64,000 bases of DNA from Furcasterigmium furcatum (GCA_001599815.1 BCIA01000008.1:1116001-1180000), one strand, 5' to 3'; counted from the stretch's first letter, positions 34,039 through 45,979 are shown. A program made the numbers and translations. Notes: generated from the sequence alone by a model not told the origin.

Positions 34039-35259
34039 TGGGGAACCAGGAGCTCTTGAGTTTATCCTTCTACAGATCTGCGATGTTTGCTGCCACTTCT
34101 TCGCCCCTTCACCGTAGCCTAGCTTTAAAGCCAGCGTCCATAAAGTAAAAATGGTTCCAGAAGTAAGCGATGATGTTTTGGTTGGTCTACTTCTCTCTTG
34201 CTCAGTAGCAGTAGCATCAAAAGTAGCTCATGATTGACGTACGATTATGCCAAGAGGATTTGCTAGCGAAGGCTGAAACGTAGTACTCGCCACGCATACT
34301 GGTCTCAACGTGCTCCCTTTCTCCCGTCCTGGGAGTAGCTTGGTCTGTTATGTCGCGGGCCGATTTCGCGCAGCTGGTTTATGGTCAGTCCGGACAGTCG
34401 CAATTATAGAGGCAACATCGCGCAAGTTCAGAGACCAGATTGGCAGGTGAATCCAGCCCTCTCGTGTAACAGAAGGAAAAGAGCGCTGTTGGATCAAGAT
34501 GAGGGAATGAGCGAAAAGGAACGATACCATGTGGCTCGGGTACAGGAGGGGATGGGGTGGGATCGCGCCACCTGAAATGGCGCACGGAGTCTATGGAGTA
34601 GTCAGGGGCACAAGGCCAGCTGAAAGTCGAGGCGCATCCAAATCCAAAAACCCAGCGGCGCCAATCGATGGCCGTGCCTGGATCGAGCGAGGGCCGCGCG
34701 GGCCCCCTGTTAGGCCCAGCGCTACTCCAGCACTATCACAAAAGTCCACATCCATCCCCAGGCCGTGAGCCGCCACGTGCGCCTTGTACGATGCGGTGGG
34801 TGCTTGGATCATTGATCCCCTGGATCCGATCCAGGGCACCAATGGGCCCCAGGAGTCGTCGATGGTCCCCACTACCCAGAGAGCTGTAGCAATCGTCTCT
34901 GCTTTCCTTTTCGGGCATGGGCGAATCTCCACCATGTGTTTAGTCCTGGGCCGTATACTCAAAGAAGAAACGCCCTGGCGTAGTGAGGGCAGCTGAATAC
35001 ATTATTCACGGGAGCTATGCAAGCAGGATGCCTAGTAGGGGTAGGCGAGGGTCAGGCGCGGTCCCGACACTCTGGTCGTGATCGGTGCTTGACTCATGCC
35101 TTGCCCCGCGGGTCATCAACAGACTGAGTCTATAAAAGGACTTCCCTGGGACGTCCCTACGCAACTCGAACGACCCCTCAACAGGAACACCTTCGACTCA
35201 AGTACATTCGTTTCTAATCTCCGAGAGCCGAAAGAACTGCCCCTCGACAACTAATCACA
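34039..35259. other. Intergenic/promoter
   Basis: 1.2 kb. No convincing gene; a - strand frame at 34591-34962 has no recognised domain. The downstream 130 bp is the promoter and leader of the secreted protein. Confidence 0.55.
35131..35138 (+). promoter_or_regulatory. TATA box (TATAAAAG)
   Basis: Canonical TATAAAAG lies 129 bp before the ATG of the secreted protein gene, with an A/C-rich leader between. Confidence 0.6.
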
Positions 35260-36430
35260 ATGAAGTCTGTCTCAGTCAACGTCCTCCTGGCCCTGGCCGC
35301 CGGTGCCGCTGCCTCGCCTGCCGGGTACATGTTCGAGAGGGCCGCCCCTGTCTGCGACGCCGATAACTGCCTCCGCGGTACTTCATCCCAATATCCTCCC
35401 CGACTATAACAACGCTGACCTCAAAACCCCGCAGCGATCAGGAACACCGCTCGCCCCGGTCTTGCTGAGTGCTCGTCGTACCTGAAGGCCACCTTCACCC
35501 CTGCCACTTCGACCGTCTACACCACCCTCAGCTTCACGGTCACTCCCACCAACACCGTTGATGTCACCCAGACCAACACCGAGCTGGCTACCGCCACCGT
35601 GTATGAGGATGGAGTGAGTGCTCATCAGCGATGTATCTCCCATGTTGAGCATCCATGACTGACCGGCGATTTCTCCGTAGACCTCCACCCAGGTTGTCAC
35701 CCGTGGCGTGACTACCAAGCCCTGGAAGCGCCAGGCCACCGAGATCCCCTCGGCGATTCCCACCTACGCCTCGGCCTGCTCGGGTGCTGTCCGGTATAGC
35801 AGTGCGTGCTCTTGCCTGGGCGCCTCTGCTACCACGATCACCGTTGATGCCCCCACCACGGTCATTACCATCTCGGAGACCGCCACTCCCACTACTGCCA
35901 CCGAGCTGCGCACTGTCCAGACCGACGTTGTCACTGTCACCGATAACACCCAGACCCTCATCACCATCGTCGCCACCAAGACCGTGACCACCGACGAGGC
36001 CATCGCCACGATCACCGACTTCAAGCTCCGCGTTGACAGCGACGCGCACAAGGACCAGTACCTCGACTTCGTTGCCAACCCCGCCGGAAACGGAGATGGA
36101 AACGTCAAGTTCGGCACCGCTGCCAACGCCGACCGCTTCACCATCTCCGCTGACGGCATCCTCGTTGCCCCTAACGGCAAGGTCCTCAACTACCCCGTGC
36201 CTGTCGCCCACAACGGTTACGCTCTCATCGAGACGTACGCCACCGTCCCCTCCAGCCGCCGCTCCCTCAACTGCCAGATCAACACCACTAGCAGGGAGCT
36301 CGAGTGCGGCGCTGGGCAGCTCCCTGCCACGTTCGTCGACTGCGCCGGCGATGTGCAGCCGAAGTGGTGGACCGGTGTCGGTGTTGTTTCGGCTAACTGT
36401 GTGCCCCTGAAGCTCGCTATCGAGTACTAG
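35260..36430 (+). CDS. Secreted Thr/Ser/Val-rich protein, unknown function
   Basis: Exons 35260-35377, 35435-35613 and 35681-36430 give 348 aa. A clear signal peptide (MKSVSVNVLLALAAGAAASP) is followed by a short Cys-containing segment (CDADNCLR..., then AECSSYL). The body is Thr/Val-rich beta-type sequence, with a second Cys group AYASACSGAVRYSSACSCLG that recurs in many Sordariomycete secreted proteins. The C-terminal third (about residues 215-345) contains further Cys residues and no GPI tail. Codon use is strongly C-ending, suggesting high expression; a TATA box lies upstream. Probably a cell-wall-associated or extracellular protein; no enzyme motif is visible. Confidence 0.9.
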
Positions 36431-37317
36431 AACTTGAATGATCATTACTAGCACTCTATGCCTGTTCTGACTTGCGTTCTGGGACTCTCTGAGGTACAAA
36501 GGGTGGTTTTTTGTCCGGTGTCTGTTCTACCACGCCAGGCAGTGGTCAAAAATGCTACGGCTCTGTTGCTCTCTACAGAATGTCTGGTTGACACCAATTC
36601 GTCACGCTCAGCTCCCATAGGCCTTAGATAATAGAAGAGTTAACTTGCTGAATCACCCCGTAGTTGTGGTCAGCACACCGACGTGAACAAGAAGCAGAGC
36701 CATGGACATGATGTTGGCTAGTCAGTCCACCATAGCCAGCCAGACCCCCCGAATCAGTGTGAAGAGCCGTGGGTCTTGGATGATCGACTCCCGAGAGAGG
36801 TAAAGCATGAATAGTTCCTTTCATTTGGCCTTGAAGATTATGCTCAAATGGACCACAAGGGTCTTCTGTGTCACCGCCTCCAGCATCCCATCGTCAGTGC
36901 CCAATTCAGTCCTGGGCAGATCCAAGAGACACGAGTGGAGTATACAAGCGAATATTCCAGAATTCTCACAAAGGTGACCTGGCGAGAACGAAAAAATACC
37001 AAGAGACTGGCCTCTGCCATCCGGACAGCAGAACCGTTCTCATTCTAGTCGATAAAGGTACCAGTTACTACCCTTCCCCTGATTTGGGAAAAGTCCAGTC
37101 TTGGGCAGAGAACAAGACGAGACCCGTCCATTTGCTCTCTGTGACTTGGACCGCGTCTCCCTCTCACTCGCAGCTGCAATATTTACGTCCAGGAAACCAG
37201 CTCTGGCCCAGAGTTCCACTGGTAGGGAACATATTGCACACAGCCCGCAAAAGAAGCTTCGTTTTCGCTATTTCGGGCAGGAATGAAATGTGATTCTAGG
37301 GCAACGTCTACCCTCGG
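36431..37317. other. Intergenic, convergent 3' ends
   Basis: 887 bp, no supported gene. Confidence 0.6.
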
Positions 37318-38304
37318 CTACTGCGAGTCCAAAGTCAGCCTCCTCGAGCGCAAATAAATATAATCAGGCATACACTCGCGGACCCAGGACTCGAGCTTTG
37401 CGCAACCATCATCACCAAACTCAACCCGCCACTGGCTCGCCTGCTTAGCGATGTCGATGTCTCCCGCCACTTTACTACGGTCTACCTTCTCGCTAGCATT
37501 GAGAAAATCTAGCATCTCTCGCTCCATGCCTGACATCTTGTCCAGCTGTTCCTGCGGAATCTTGTCCCACGTGAAGCGCAGCTTTTTGGGGTCCAGGCCT
37601 GCCAGGCCGGCGTATTTGACAACCAGTTCAGGATGCAGGATCAAGTCGTCGGCATCCAGCACCAGTGGCCAGGGGCTGCCCTCGACATGCTCAGCTTCGT
37701 AGAAGTCATAGAGAGACCGGGCCCAGCGCATGGTTGTCTCTATGATGTTTGGTTCGCCCTGGGCACGTGCAGCGCGGGACTTTCGGAACAGCGAGGAAAG
37801 TGTCATAGCCGGGTGGCGGATGAGGAAGGTTGGCTTCCACGTCAGGAGGAATTCGTCGGGTAGCGAGGTCTTGTTGTGCGTGGAGCGAGTTCCCGGCACG
37901 CCGTTGCGAGGGACGAGGGGTGTTGGGTTGCCGACGGTGGTGCCTTTTCCATGGATTGATTCTGACTCGAGGAGAGGATGGTTGAGCAGGAGTGCATGCT
38001 CTTTGACAAAGACAAGTTGCTTTTCCTCGTTCGCCTTGTCGATGTAGTCTTGTAATTTGTCGAAACACTGCTGCTGAAGCTGGTTGAGAGACTCCGTCTC
38101 TTCTTTGGTCCACTCCGTCATTGGCTTCGACTGCAAAGAGTAACGCTTCGGAAGAGATGGTAGCCAGAAGTAGCCCGCATGGGGAGTGGGCCGCACCCCT
38201 TGCTCATCTAGATTAAGGATCTTAATAAGCATGTTGGAGGCGGTGCGCGGTGAGCTGATGAGCAAGTTCCGCTGCATAGCGCTGGTCTCAGGGGCAGTCG
38301 TCAT
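37318..38304 (-). CDS. Sulfotransferase-like P-loop protein
   Basis: Single-exon frame; the chosen start MTTAPETSAMQ gives 328 aa, while an upstream ATG at 38397 would add 31 residues without recognisable content. Near the N-terminus LLISSPRTASNMLIKIL resembles the 5'-phosphosulfate loop of PAPS-dependent sulfotransferases (R in place of the common K-S-G), and FLIRHPAMTLSSLFRKSR matches the 3'-phosphate-binding strand-helix. WPLVLDADDLILHPELVVKYAGLAGLDP follows as in the family. The fungal branch to which it belongs is largely uncharacterised; sulfate transfer to a small molecule is the best guess. A catalytic His/Lys cannot be assigned with confidence. Confidence 0.8.
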   Translation of the reverse strand: MTTAPETSAMQRNLLISSPRTASNMLIKILNLDEQGVRPTPHAGYFWLPSLPKRYSLQSKPMTEWTKEETESLNQLQQQCFDKLQDYIDKANEEKQLVFVKEHALLLNHPLLESESIHGKGTTVGNPTPLVPRNGVPGTRSTHNKTSLPDEFLLTWKPTFLIRHPAMTLSSLFRKSRAARAQGEPNIIETTMRWARSLYDFYEAEHVEGSPWPLVLDADDLILHPELVVKYAGLAGLDPKKLRFTWDKIPQEQLDKMSGMEREMLDFLNASEKVDRSKVAGDIDIAKQASQWRVEFGDDGCAKLESWVRECMPDYIYLRSRRLTLDSQ

Positions 38305-39895
38305 CTTGGGCTCACACGGTGACACAGGTGGAAAGACTGCAATGGCATTGGACGTCAGCGTGGCTGTATATGCTCGAGGGTAGGTGAAAAAAATCATGGG
38401 AACAACGCGAAGAGAAACGGGGTGCCAATCGACCTATCTTATATTCATCGGATGTATCAAGATGACGAGTGAGGTTGAAGTAAGCACTAACCTTTGCGCG
38501 TATACTGGTGGCGAGCCCTAATCAGCATGGCTTTACAACACATGGACCTGTTACCTGGGTGCCCTGTGCGTTGTGAAACCATAAGTGGAATCAAGATCAA
38601 GGGCAATCGAGTTTGGGTGAGGCTGCGACGATGTTGTGATTCCGTCTAACGTCGATCCCCGCAACTATTTTGATGCATACGCGGTCAAAAAGGGTGTCAC
38701 ATCTAACGTACACTCCGTGTGACATAACAAAGCCGGCCTATTTGCAATCCCAGGTAAGCATCAACTACTAGGGATGTAGTGACGTGAGGTAATCCGAAGC
38801 TGCCGGGACTCCCACGCCGGTGAGACGCACACAAGAAATGAACCCGCAGAGGCTGAGTCTACACAATGAATAAGTCCTACTGCGGAGGTGTGAACTAATC
38901 AACTTGCAGCCCGTGACAAAAAATGCGTTCAGTGGGCCGACGAAGCGACGGAGTGACGATATTGCTGTGTCGTTTGAAGCGTGGCCTCATGATGTGAGCG
39001 ACTGCTCACTCAGAGCGTCAGTGGTGAGCAATCCATGGGTTAGGTGATAATGCCGACTTTTCAGGGGGGTTCATTGGTCACCCGGCACCACCGGAGTCGG
39101 GAGATCGGGCGCGCTTCCCCGAGCCGTTATGCTACCCCAGAGCGGCGGTCAAGGCCTACAACTTGAGGCCCGCCAGCGTGCGCCACAACCGCATGGCATA
39201 CTTCTGGCAGGCAGCTCGTGCAAGTGACATTGCACTACTCGAACGGTCCGTGGCGTCCCGAGTTAGGCCTTCAAACATAAGGTATGGTCCGGCCTCATTC
39301 CCCTTGTTGGTGCGGTCCGCGTCATCACACCTGGCCAAGAAACACAGCACTGCTCGGTTACTCCATTTCTGGGCCAACGACGAGAATGACTGACGCGTTC
39401 CCAGTCGCAGCAAACATTCATTTACCACCGGGGCGGTAACGTTCTGGTTCGGGAGGCCTCATCCGCCCACGGGAACACACGGGGTTTTGAGGCCCTCAGG
39501 CTTGGCTGTTGGTCGCTTGTTCCTGCGCCTCGAGCAACAGGTCCGCTCTCAGGCGGGGCATCACCCAATTCTTCCGGCTGCACGGTAGTCCTGCCGTCGC
39601 ACGGCCCCGGGGCCATGCGTGGTCAATATGATAGGCCATCGCCCCGCCGCCGAGAGGCCTGGCCGGACAACCCTCACACCACCAACGCGGCATCATCTCG
39701 CCAAAAGGGCCAACCCGCCAACACGCATCGCCACTTGCAGGCTGGCTGGCCGGAGACATGGCAGGCGCCGGTTGAGCTGTATAAAGACTCGCCGGGGCCG
39801 CCAGGATCGACATCAGAATTGCCTTCATCATCATTGACATCTCAGAGCGCAGAGACATCAATCTACCTCGACATCCCGCTCCCACATCGCCCAAC
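38305..39895. other. Intergenic
   Basis: 1.6 kb between divergent genes. No gene is supported. A TATAAAG at 39780-39786 lies 116 bp before the next start. Confidence 0.6.
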
Positions 39896-41036
39896 ATGCC
39901 TACCACTTCCATCGCCGGCGTGCTCAACCTCCAAAACATCGGTGCGGTCACCTCCACCTTCACCGCCCCCGAGTCGTGCGCAACGCCATGGAACGCCGCC
40001 AAGTTCGCCGGCCCCAGCAAGTTGGATGCGATGATGGCCCTTGCCGAAACATGCGAGATCGCCCAGGTGCCGTACGATAACCTCGAATGCCTCCCACGAG
40101 GAGACGATGTCGCCTCGTACATGGCCCCCCCTTGGGACATCCAGTTCACGACAACTGACCAGATGTACTTCTCGCCCGCCTACGCCTGCCCGGCGGGCTG
40201 GGAAACGGCCGGCGTCGCCGCCATGAGCGACGGCACCGCCAGCATCACCGGCGTGTTCTCCCCTACCGCCCCGGCCGCCTCGGGCAATGCCTCGGCCGAG
40301 GCCTCCTTCTTCCCCACTAGCAACTTTATACCCAACATGATCACATCGGCCCTTGGGCCCGACGAGACGGCCATCATCTGCTGTCCCAGGTGCGCTTCCT
40401 AACCCCTGTCCTCCCCGCGTTCCACCAACAGCGACCGCACTATGATACGCACAGCTGACCATGGACATTCCCAGCGGCTACGAGCTGAACCCGCACGGTA
40501 CTGACTGCCGGACGACCCTCCCCGCCACCGAGCTGGAGGGCAGCACAGGGTGCTACGGTGTTTACACCGGGCTCGGAACCACTACCAGCGGGACACAGGT
40601 CGACTTCATCTACCCGACGCAATCGACGACCACCGAGACCTGGGTGTTCGACGGTCAGACGACCACCCAGGTCATTGTGCCGCTGGTGGTGCCAACCGAT
40701 GCCCTTGATCGCCGAGAAGAACTTTTGTTCACGTTTGGCGATGACGGCGTGCCCACCTTCGTCGGAGATAGGGACGACCTCTCTGAATTCGGTCAAATTA
40801 CGGTCCAGCGCATTGACTCCTTCGTTGATTCTCCAGAAAGGTTTGGTGCCTGGACCGGCTGGGGCCACGTGCCGGCTTTGGTGATGATCAACAACGGCAC
40901 AGACAGCGAAGGCAGCAACGGTGAGGGCGACGGCGACGGCGACGGCGAGGAAGCGGCTGGCTCTGCCACCCCCGCGAGCCTGTGGGCCGTTGGCGGCGCC
41001 CTCCTTGCGGGACTCGTCACGGTTGTGGCCCTGTAA
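39896..41036 (+). CDS. Hypothetical surface protein with C-terminal hydrophobic anchor
   Basis: Exons 39896-40389 and 40475-41036 give 351 aa. The intron acceptor at 40474 is required to make CCPSGYELNPHGTDC and avoid a stop. Cys-pairs (CPAGW, CCPSGY, TDC, GCYGVY) are typical of a large Pezizomycotina family of Cys-containing ectodomain proteins. The C-terminus has an acidic Gly/Asp/Glu spacer followed by a final 20-residue hydrophobic run (ASLWAVGGALLAGLVTVVAL) ending at the stop, as in GPI-attachment signals. Against that, no standard N-terminal signal peptide is visible, so either the start lies in an unseen upstream exon or it is a tail-anchored protein. Function unknown. Confidence 0.82.
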
Positions 41037-41188
41037 GGTGGTTTTCTGGTTGGAAGTCAAAGGAATTTCCCTGAAGAGCTTTCGTCTATAGTTTGTCCAT
41101 TGGTTGCTCTTTAATAGCAGCAAACAATTCTGATCTGAGTCCTGATGACTGGAAGAGTAGTGCTCAATCACAAATACATACAAGAGCT
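41037..41188. other. Intergenic, convergent 3' ends
   Basis: 152 bp between stop codons; no feature seen. Confidence 0.5.
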
Positions 41189-42733
41189 CTACAGCAAAGA
41201 TTTGCCTACACCCTTGTCGAAAATGTTGCTGGGATCGTACTTCTTCTTGAGCGCGACGACTCTTTCGAAGTTGACGCCGAAGATGTCCCTGGCCGTCGCA
41301 GTGCCAATGCCTAGTTGTAAAGCAAGTCGTCAGTAGCTCTCACGACCATCGGCGACCACTATCATGCCAATCTATCTCAGGCCAGGACTTACCATCAGTG
41401 TTTCCGTATTCTACTGCACCATCTCGTTTCTTGTTGGGGAGCGCCGCTGTCACCTTTGCAGCTGCCTTTCTGACCCATTCCCGGCAGGTATCGTCATTCT
41501 CCTTGTCCGTCCACCGCGTCTGGAACTCAATGTTGTGAAGGCCGCCACGGAACGCATATGCCATGTCTGTTATGGGCACCTCGTCAATCTTCTCCTGTGG
41601 CCAAAAGTTGATCGCAATGCCACTCTTTGCCGCGTCGGGTACCTCGGCGACAAATTTAGCGAGATCTTGGAGCAGGGTCACCGCCAAGGATGGTGACAGC
41701 TGCTCAGCAAAGGAGGCGCTCTTTTGTGTCTTTCGTTCCCCATGAGTAGCAAAGGCGTCGATGAGTGCGTTAGCCTCCGGGTAGGGCATTGATCGCGTCA
41801 TGTCTGCCACCGGGCCCAAGGCATACAATGGCTCGTGGTATGCACGAGCATCCGCCTCGCTTCCGTAGTAAAAGGGCTGCACCATCATGCCGGCCTGCCC
41901 CGTCGGCGGGAGCGCTGCGATGAACACGGAAATATTCGCCCGGCCGCCAGCGCCGCCCGAGCGGAGGAGCTCGTTGCCGTACTCGATGACCTTCTCCAGC
42001 ATGTCGGCCGAATATATGAGGGAGCCACCGAAGACAGTTTCAGAGATTGGGTGCGCGCGATACACAAAGCTGGTCACGATAGCCAGCCTCTGACCTGCAC
42101 CGCGGAGACCCCAGAAGAGATCGGCGTTTTCCTCACTCGAAGCACTAATGATGCTTCCGTCTGCGAGGACGACTTCGGCACTCAGCAAATTGTCGACTGT
42201 CAGGCCATGCAGACCTGAAAGTAAGCCGTGGCCACCGCCAAGGGTGAGTCCGCCGATGCCTGTGTGACTGACTGTCCCACCTACGGTGGCAAGGCCATAC
42301 TTGGAAGCGGTATTGTCCACGTCTGCCCAGAGTGCACCACCTTGGGCGGTGATGGTTGTCGAGGCTGTGTCAACCGTGACCGCGCGCATCTTGGAGAGAT
42401 CTACCAGGAGACCGTCCTCTGTCGACGAGGAGCCGGAAGTTGAGTGGCCACCACCGACAGTAGCTACGTCAAGGCCATATCTGCGGGCAAAAAGGAGCGC
42501 CTTGGACACATCTTGCGCAGTCGCCACTTTCACCACAATTGCCTAGTATTGATGAGATCGTTTGGGAACCCTATGCACAGGTGTGGGGGAGGGCAGCTTA
42601 CCGCTCGCTTCTCTGCTGCCTCTGACCACCTGTGCAGACTTTGTTCGAAGCCGTCAGCACCCGGGACAAGAACCTCTGCAGACACTGTGAGGTCGGCCTG
42701 GAGTTCTTCAAAAGGAATTCGTGGAGAGGCCAT
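41189..42733 (-). CDS. FAD-linked oxidoreductase (berberine-bridge/6-hydroxynicotine-oxidase type)
   Basis: Exons 42733-42602, 42542-41393 and 41310-41189 give 467 aa. The FAD-binding PCMH domain is clear: GGGHSTSG with His77, the usual covalent FAD attachment residue, then TGIGGLTLGGGHGLLSGLHGL-type glycine-rich segment and VVLADGS. The BBE C-terminal motif is YDPSNIFDKG. The second attachment Cys of bicovalent members is replaced (GLLSGLHG region), so a monocovalent flavin is expected. There is no signal peptide, which points to an intracellular enzyme, unlike secreted oligosaccharide oxidases. It probably oxidises an alcohol or amine with oxygen as acceptor; substrate unknown. Confidence 0.93.
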
Positions 42734-43260
42734 GTTACGCCGAATGCCGTTCTAAGATTTGCCGTTGTATGGGTTGTTGAGGTCGAGCGAGGGACGGACA
42801 GGATCTCGAGGAAAGCAAGACTTGGGGGATTATGACTGTGGTCCAGTATGGTTGTGACGCGTTGTTATTTATGGGCAGGATGTTCCCCTCCATCACGGCC
42901 CACAAATCAACCTGCTGTCATGTCGACCCCTGCTGTTTCCCGCCTTGGGACGCAGCACACGATGACGGACATGGCAGACAATAAGCCCAATACGAGGAAC
43001 AGAGCCAGGTATCAGATTACGAGATGCCTATTTGGTGCATGATTATTGTAAGCTGGGCATCAAAGAGGGGGGGGATGATGGCGAAATGTTTGGAATATTG
43101 TGAGCTACGTATAAGACGGATTAAGTACCTGTTTTTGACGACACGGATGCCGGGCAGGATGGGGTGAGCTCGACGGATCAACACCGTCTTCTTGGGCGTT
43201 TCGTCAACGTTGGAGCACATTACGATGCCGCAATTCAGGAGAGACACGCTGTTGATGTTT
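42734..43260. other. Intergenic
   Basis: 527 bp upstream of the FAD oxidase and downstream of the hydrolase; both are on the - strand, so it probably holds the oxidase promoter. No gene seen. Confidence 0.6.
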
Positions 43261-44169
43261 TCAGCAAGGCAATATACGGCTAAGGAACGCAAGCTGTCCC
43301 TTCAAGTTATTCTCAAAGCCAACCCCTCCTTGATACAGGTCGAAATGCCCCCCTGGAACCTCAAGCAGCTCCCCATTAGCGGCCTCTCTTGATACTCTTT
43401 CCGCCGCAGGTTTTGGCGCCACTGTATCATTCTCGGGGACAACAATAAGATACGGCGCGATAATGCTCCTCGCTGAGAGCGCTGGCCGGCTCATTGGAAA
43501 GGATAGTACTGAGCGAGCAGCTATCCGGTTCGAGAATGGGTCAGTGTCTGTCCCGACAAGACCCCGGTTCAGCAGCCGCCAACCAGCATCGACATCGGCC
43601 GCATCCATCAGCGCCAGGCCTTTCCCTGCCGGGCTATCTGCTGCGCGAAGGTAAATCGGGTCCGCGCCGAAGAAGGAGCCGATGGCATCGCAGAGGGCCC
43701 AGAAGGACACATGAAGCGTCTTGTACAGGGGCTTCATGCGGCTCGCCGCAGCCGCATCCACGCACGGGCACTGCGCGATGCCGGCCGCGATGGCTGGGTC
43801 GTTGGCCAGAAGACGAGTGACATGCATGCCCCCGAAACTCGTTCCCCAGACCACTAGCCGTGAAGGATCGAACTCGTCCTGCTGGCGTGCCCAAGCCACG
43901 ACATTCTGAAAGTCGCGATACTCATCCCAGACGATGACGACGTGTCGTGGATATCCCTCGCTCCCACCAAAAGTCAGATAGTCGAACGCAACCGCGGCGT
44001 AGCCAGCGTCCCGAAAGGCGCGGGCAAAAGGGTCCAGAGCGGCGGCCTTTACTGCACCAACACCACAGCCCAGAACAATGACGGGGTGCCGGCCTGATCC
44101 TGCTGGAAGGTATACCCAAGCTTCGATCTTGCCCGCCGGCGTGTCAATGTAGACAGTGCGGCGGCTCAT
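43261..44169 (-). CDS. Alpha/beta hydrolase, dienelactone-hydrolase/S15-like
   Basis: Single-exon 302-aa protein. The N-terminus (VYIDTPAGKIEAWVYLPAG) forms the first strands of the fold; the nucleophile elbow is WGTSFGG with Ser111; the acid is probably Asp in VVPENDTVAP and the base His in PGGHFDLYQGG. YLTFGGSEGYPRH is typical of fungal X-Pro-dipeptidyl/DLH-like hydrolases. No signal peptide. Its start faces the paraoxonase-like gene across about 570 bp, suggesting a co-regulated pair of ester/lactone hydrolases. Confidence 0.92.
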   Translation of the reverse strand: MSRRTVYIDTPAGKIEAWVYLPAGSGRHPVIVLGCGVGAVKAAALDPFARAFRDAGYAAVAFDYLTFGGSEGYPRHVVIVWDEYRDFQNVVAWARQQDEFDPSRLVVWGTSFGGMHVTRLLANDPAIAAGIAQCPCVDAAAASRMKPLYKTLHVSFWALCDAIGSFFGADPIYLRAADSPAGKGLALMDAADVDAGWRLLNRGLVGTDTDPFSNRIAARSVLSFPMSRPALSARSIIAPYLIVVPENDTVAPKPAAERVSREAANGELLEVPGGHFDLYQGGVGFENNLKGQLAFLSRILPC

Positions 44170-44738
44170 GGTAAGTCTCGATCGTGTATCTGATCACGTG
44201 CGTGTGCGTGCGCGGGTGTGCGAGCGGGTGTCCGGGTGAGTGATGAGTGAGTGAGCGAGCAGGCGAGTGAGACTGTCGGTGAGCGAGTGAGACGGGAGTG
44301 TGGAGTACTGCTCCCACAACCACAAGGATAGCCGGGGTAGCCGAAAGGAGTGAGGTCGCTTCAACCCAAATGGGCTCGTTAGCACGGGAAGCGGCACAGG
44401 CTTGAGGAGCGATGAGATTCGATATAAGTTATGTCGGGAGGAAGCCAGGTTCGGCCCCGGGATCCATGGGCCGGAGCCAGTTGACCGGAACCCCGTGGAC
44501 TGCAGGATGTGCTAGTGCTGACTCAGCCTGACGTCAGCAAAGTGTCTCTTCCTGAAACAGCACCTCGAGTTTCCGTGTCTGCATCCTCGCCGGATAGCGA
44601 GGGATGGAATCAAGTCTCCGTGACGGCCAAAAGGGAACGACGAAAAAGAGACTGCTGCTGGCGTGAACGGCGCGTCAATCAAAGCGAAACTTGACGACCC
44701 AGGGCCACTTCTGGCCAACCAACCTGACAAGCGGCTCG
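44170..44738. promoter_or_regulatory. Divergent promoter with purine/GAGT-rich low-complexity tract
   Basis: Contains an irregular GTGC/GAGTGAGC-type low-complexity stretch at about 44197-44300. No gene seen. Shared upstream region of two hydrolase genes. Confidence 0.5.
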
Positions 44739-45979
44739 ATGTATCGTCCAACCCAAATGCTGAGAGCATCATGCGTGCGTATCCCTCCTCTCCCTCCGAA
44801 AGACGGTGAGCTGACTGCCGGCAGTACGTTGTCCTGGCTGCATTTGCTCTCCCGTACATTTACGGCCGATTGCAAATGCTCGCTATCCTGCTTCGAAACA
44901 GTCCAGCCAAACTGCCGGAACTCAACACTTTCGACGATTTCTCCGTCAAGTTCTCAGACCGCATTCGTAATTGCGAGGATGCATTGCTCGTTGAAGAACA
45001 GGGCCTCGCCATCCTTAGTTGCGACCCGGGACGTGACCTTTGGAACACGGTTATGGGCACTTTCGTCGAGAACCGAAGCATGATCCCAAGCGGCGAGCTG
45101 CTGTTGTATCATTATGGTCGATGGGACGACACCGAGGACGCACTTCAACCCGTCAAACTCATCAATCAACCCACGGACTACTCTTTCCACCCACTAGGCA
45201 TCGACTATCATGCTCCTAGCTCAACCCTCTTCGTTTGCAACCATCATCTGCATGGATCACGCGTCGATGTCTTCACTCTGGACTTGTCAGGGGGGCAGCC
45301 GGTTGCAACATACACGACCACAATTATCAGCCCCCTCATTCGATCTCCAAATTCTATCGCCGTGCTCAATGAGCATGAACTCTATGTCAGCAACGACCAC
45401 TATGTCCTGGCAAAGGATCATCCATGGCTGTCTCGAATCGAAGCCTTTGGAGGAATTCCTGGCGGAAGCTTGGTCTACGTGAGTCTGGACGCCAGAGGTC
45501 CACAGGTCCAGAAAGTTGCAAGTATTCCTTTCGCAAACGGCATCACTCTGATGAACGACTCGAGCATCGCCGTGGCATCCACATCGACAGCCCGAGTCCT
45601 GACCTACAACATTCTCGGCGACCGATCTCTACAAGCGGCTGGCGAGATCAAGGTTCAATTCGCTCCTGACAATTTGTCTACGGATAAAAATGGTGTTCTG
45701 TACATCGCCGGGCACCCGCATCCACCCTCCTTGGACAGTATGAGAGAGCTTCGCCTCAGTTGCGTCATTGCTATGGGACTCGGTGATGACAGTTGCCGAA
45801 AGCGAGGCGCACCAAGTTGGGTTGCTAAGTGGACTCAGCGTAATGGATTGACGGATCTTTACATCTCCAAAGACGGATTCGGCTCAAGCTCTACCGCCAT
45901 GTTTGATGCGAGTCGACGGTTCGGCTTGATGACTGGTCTCTACGAAGAAGGGATATTGGTTTGGAAGCAAAAGGAATAG
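44739..45979 (+). CDS. Paraoxonase/arylesterase-like six-bladed beta-propeller
   Basis: Proposed exons 44739-44774 and 44825-45979 give 396 aa; the short first exon is inferred because the upstream sequence encodes a hydrophobic helix (YVVLAAFALPYIYG) in frame with the body. If wrong, an ATG at 44870 gives 369 aa. PON-family features follow in order: NCEDALLVEEQGLAILS, HPLGIDYH...LFVCNHH, SPNSIAVLNEHELYVSNDHY, and APDNLSTDKNGVLYIAGHP, which contribute the Asn/Asp calcium ligands and the His-containing active site in this family. The N-terminal helix would be a retained signal anchor as in PON1. Expected activity is lactone or aryl-ester hydrolysis. Confidence 0.88.

Noticed and set aside
35588..36499. 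303-aa - strand frame
   Set aside because: Antisense of the Thr-rich secreted protein; repetitive composition keeps the opposite strand open.
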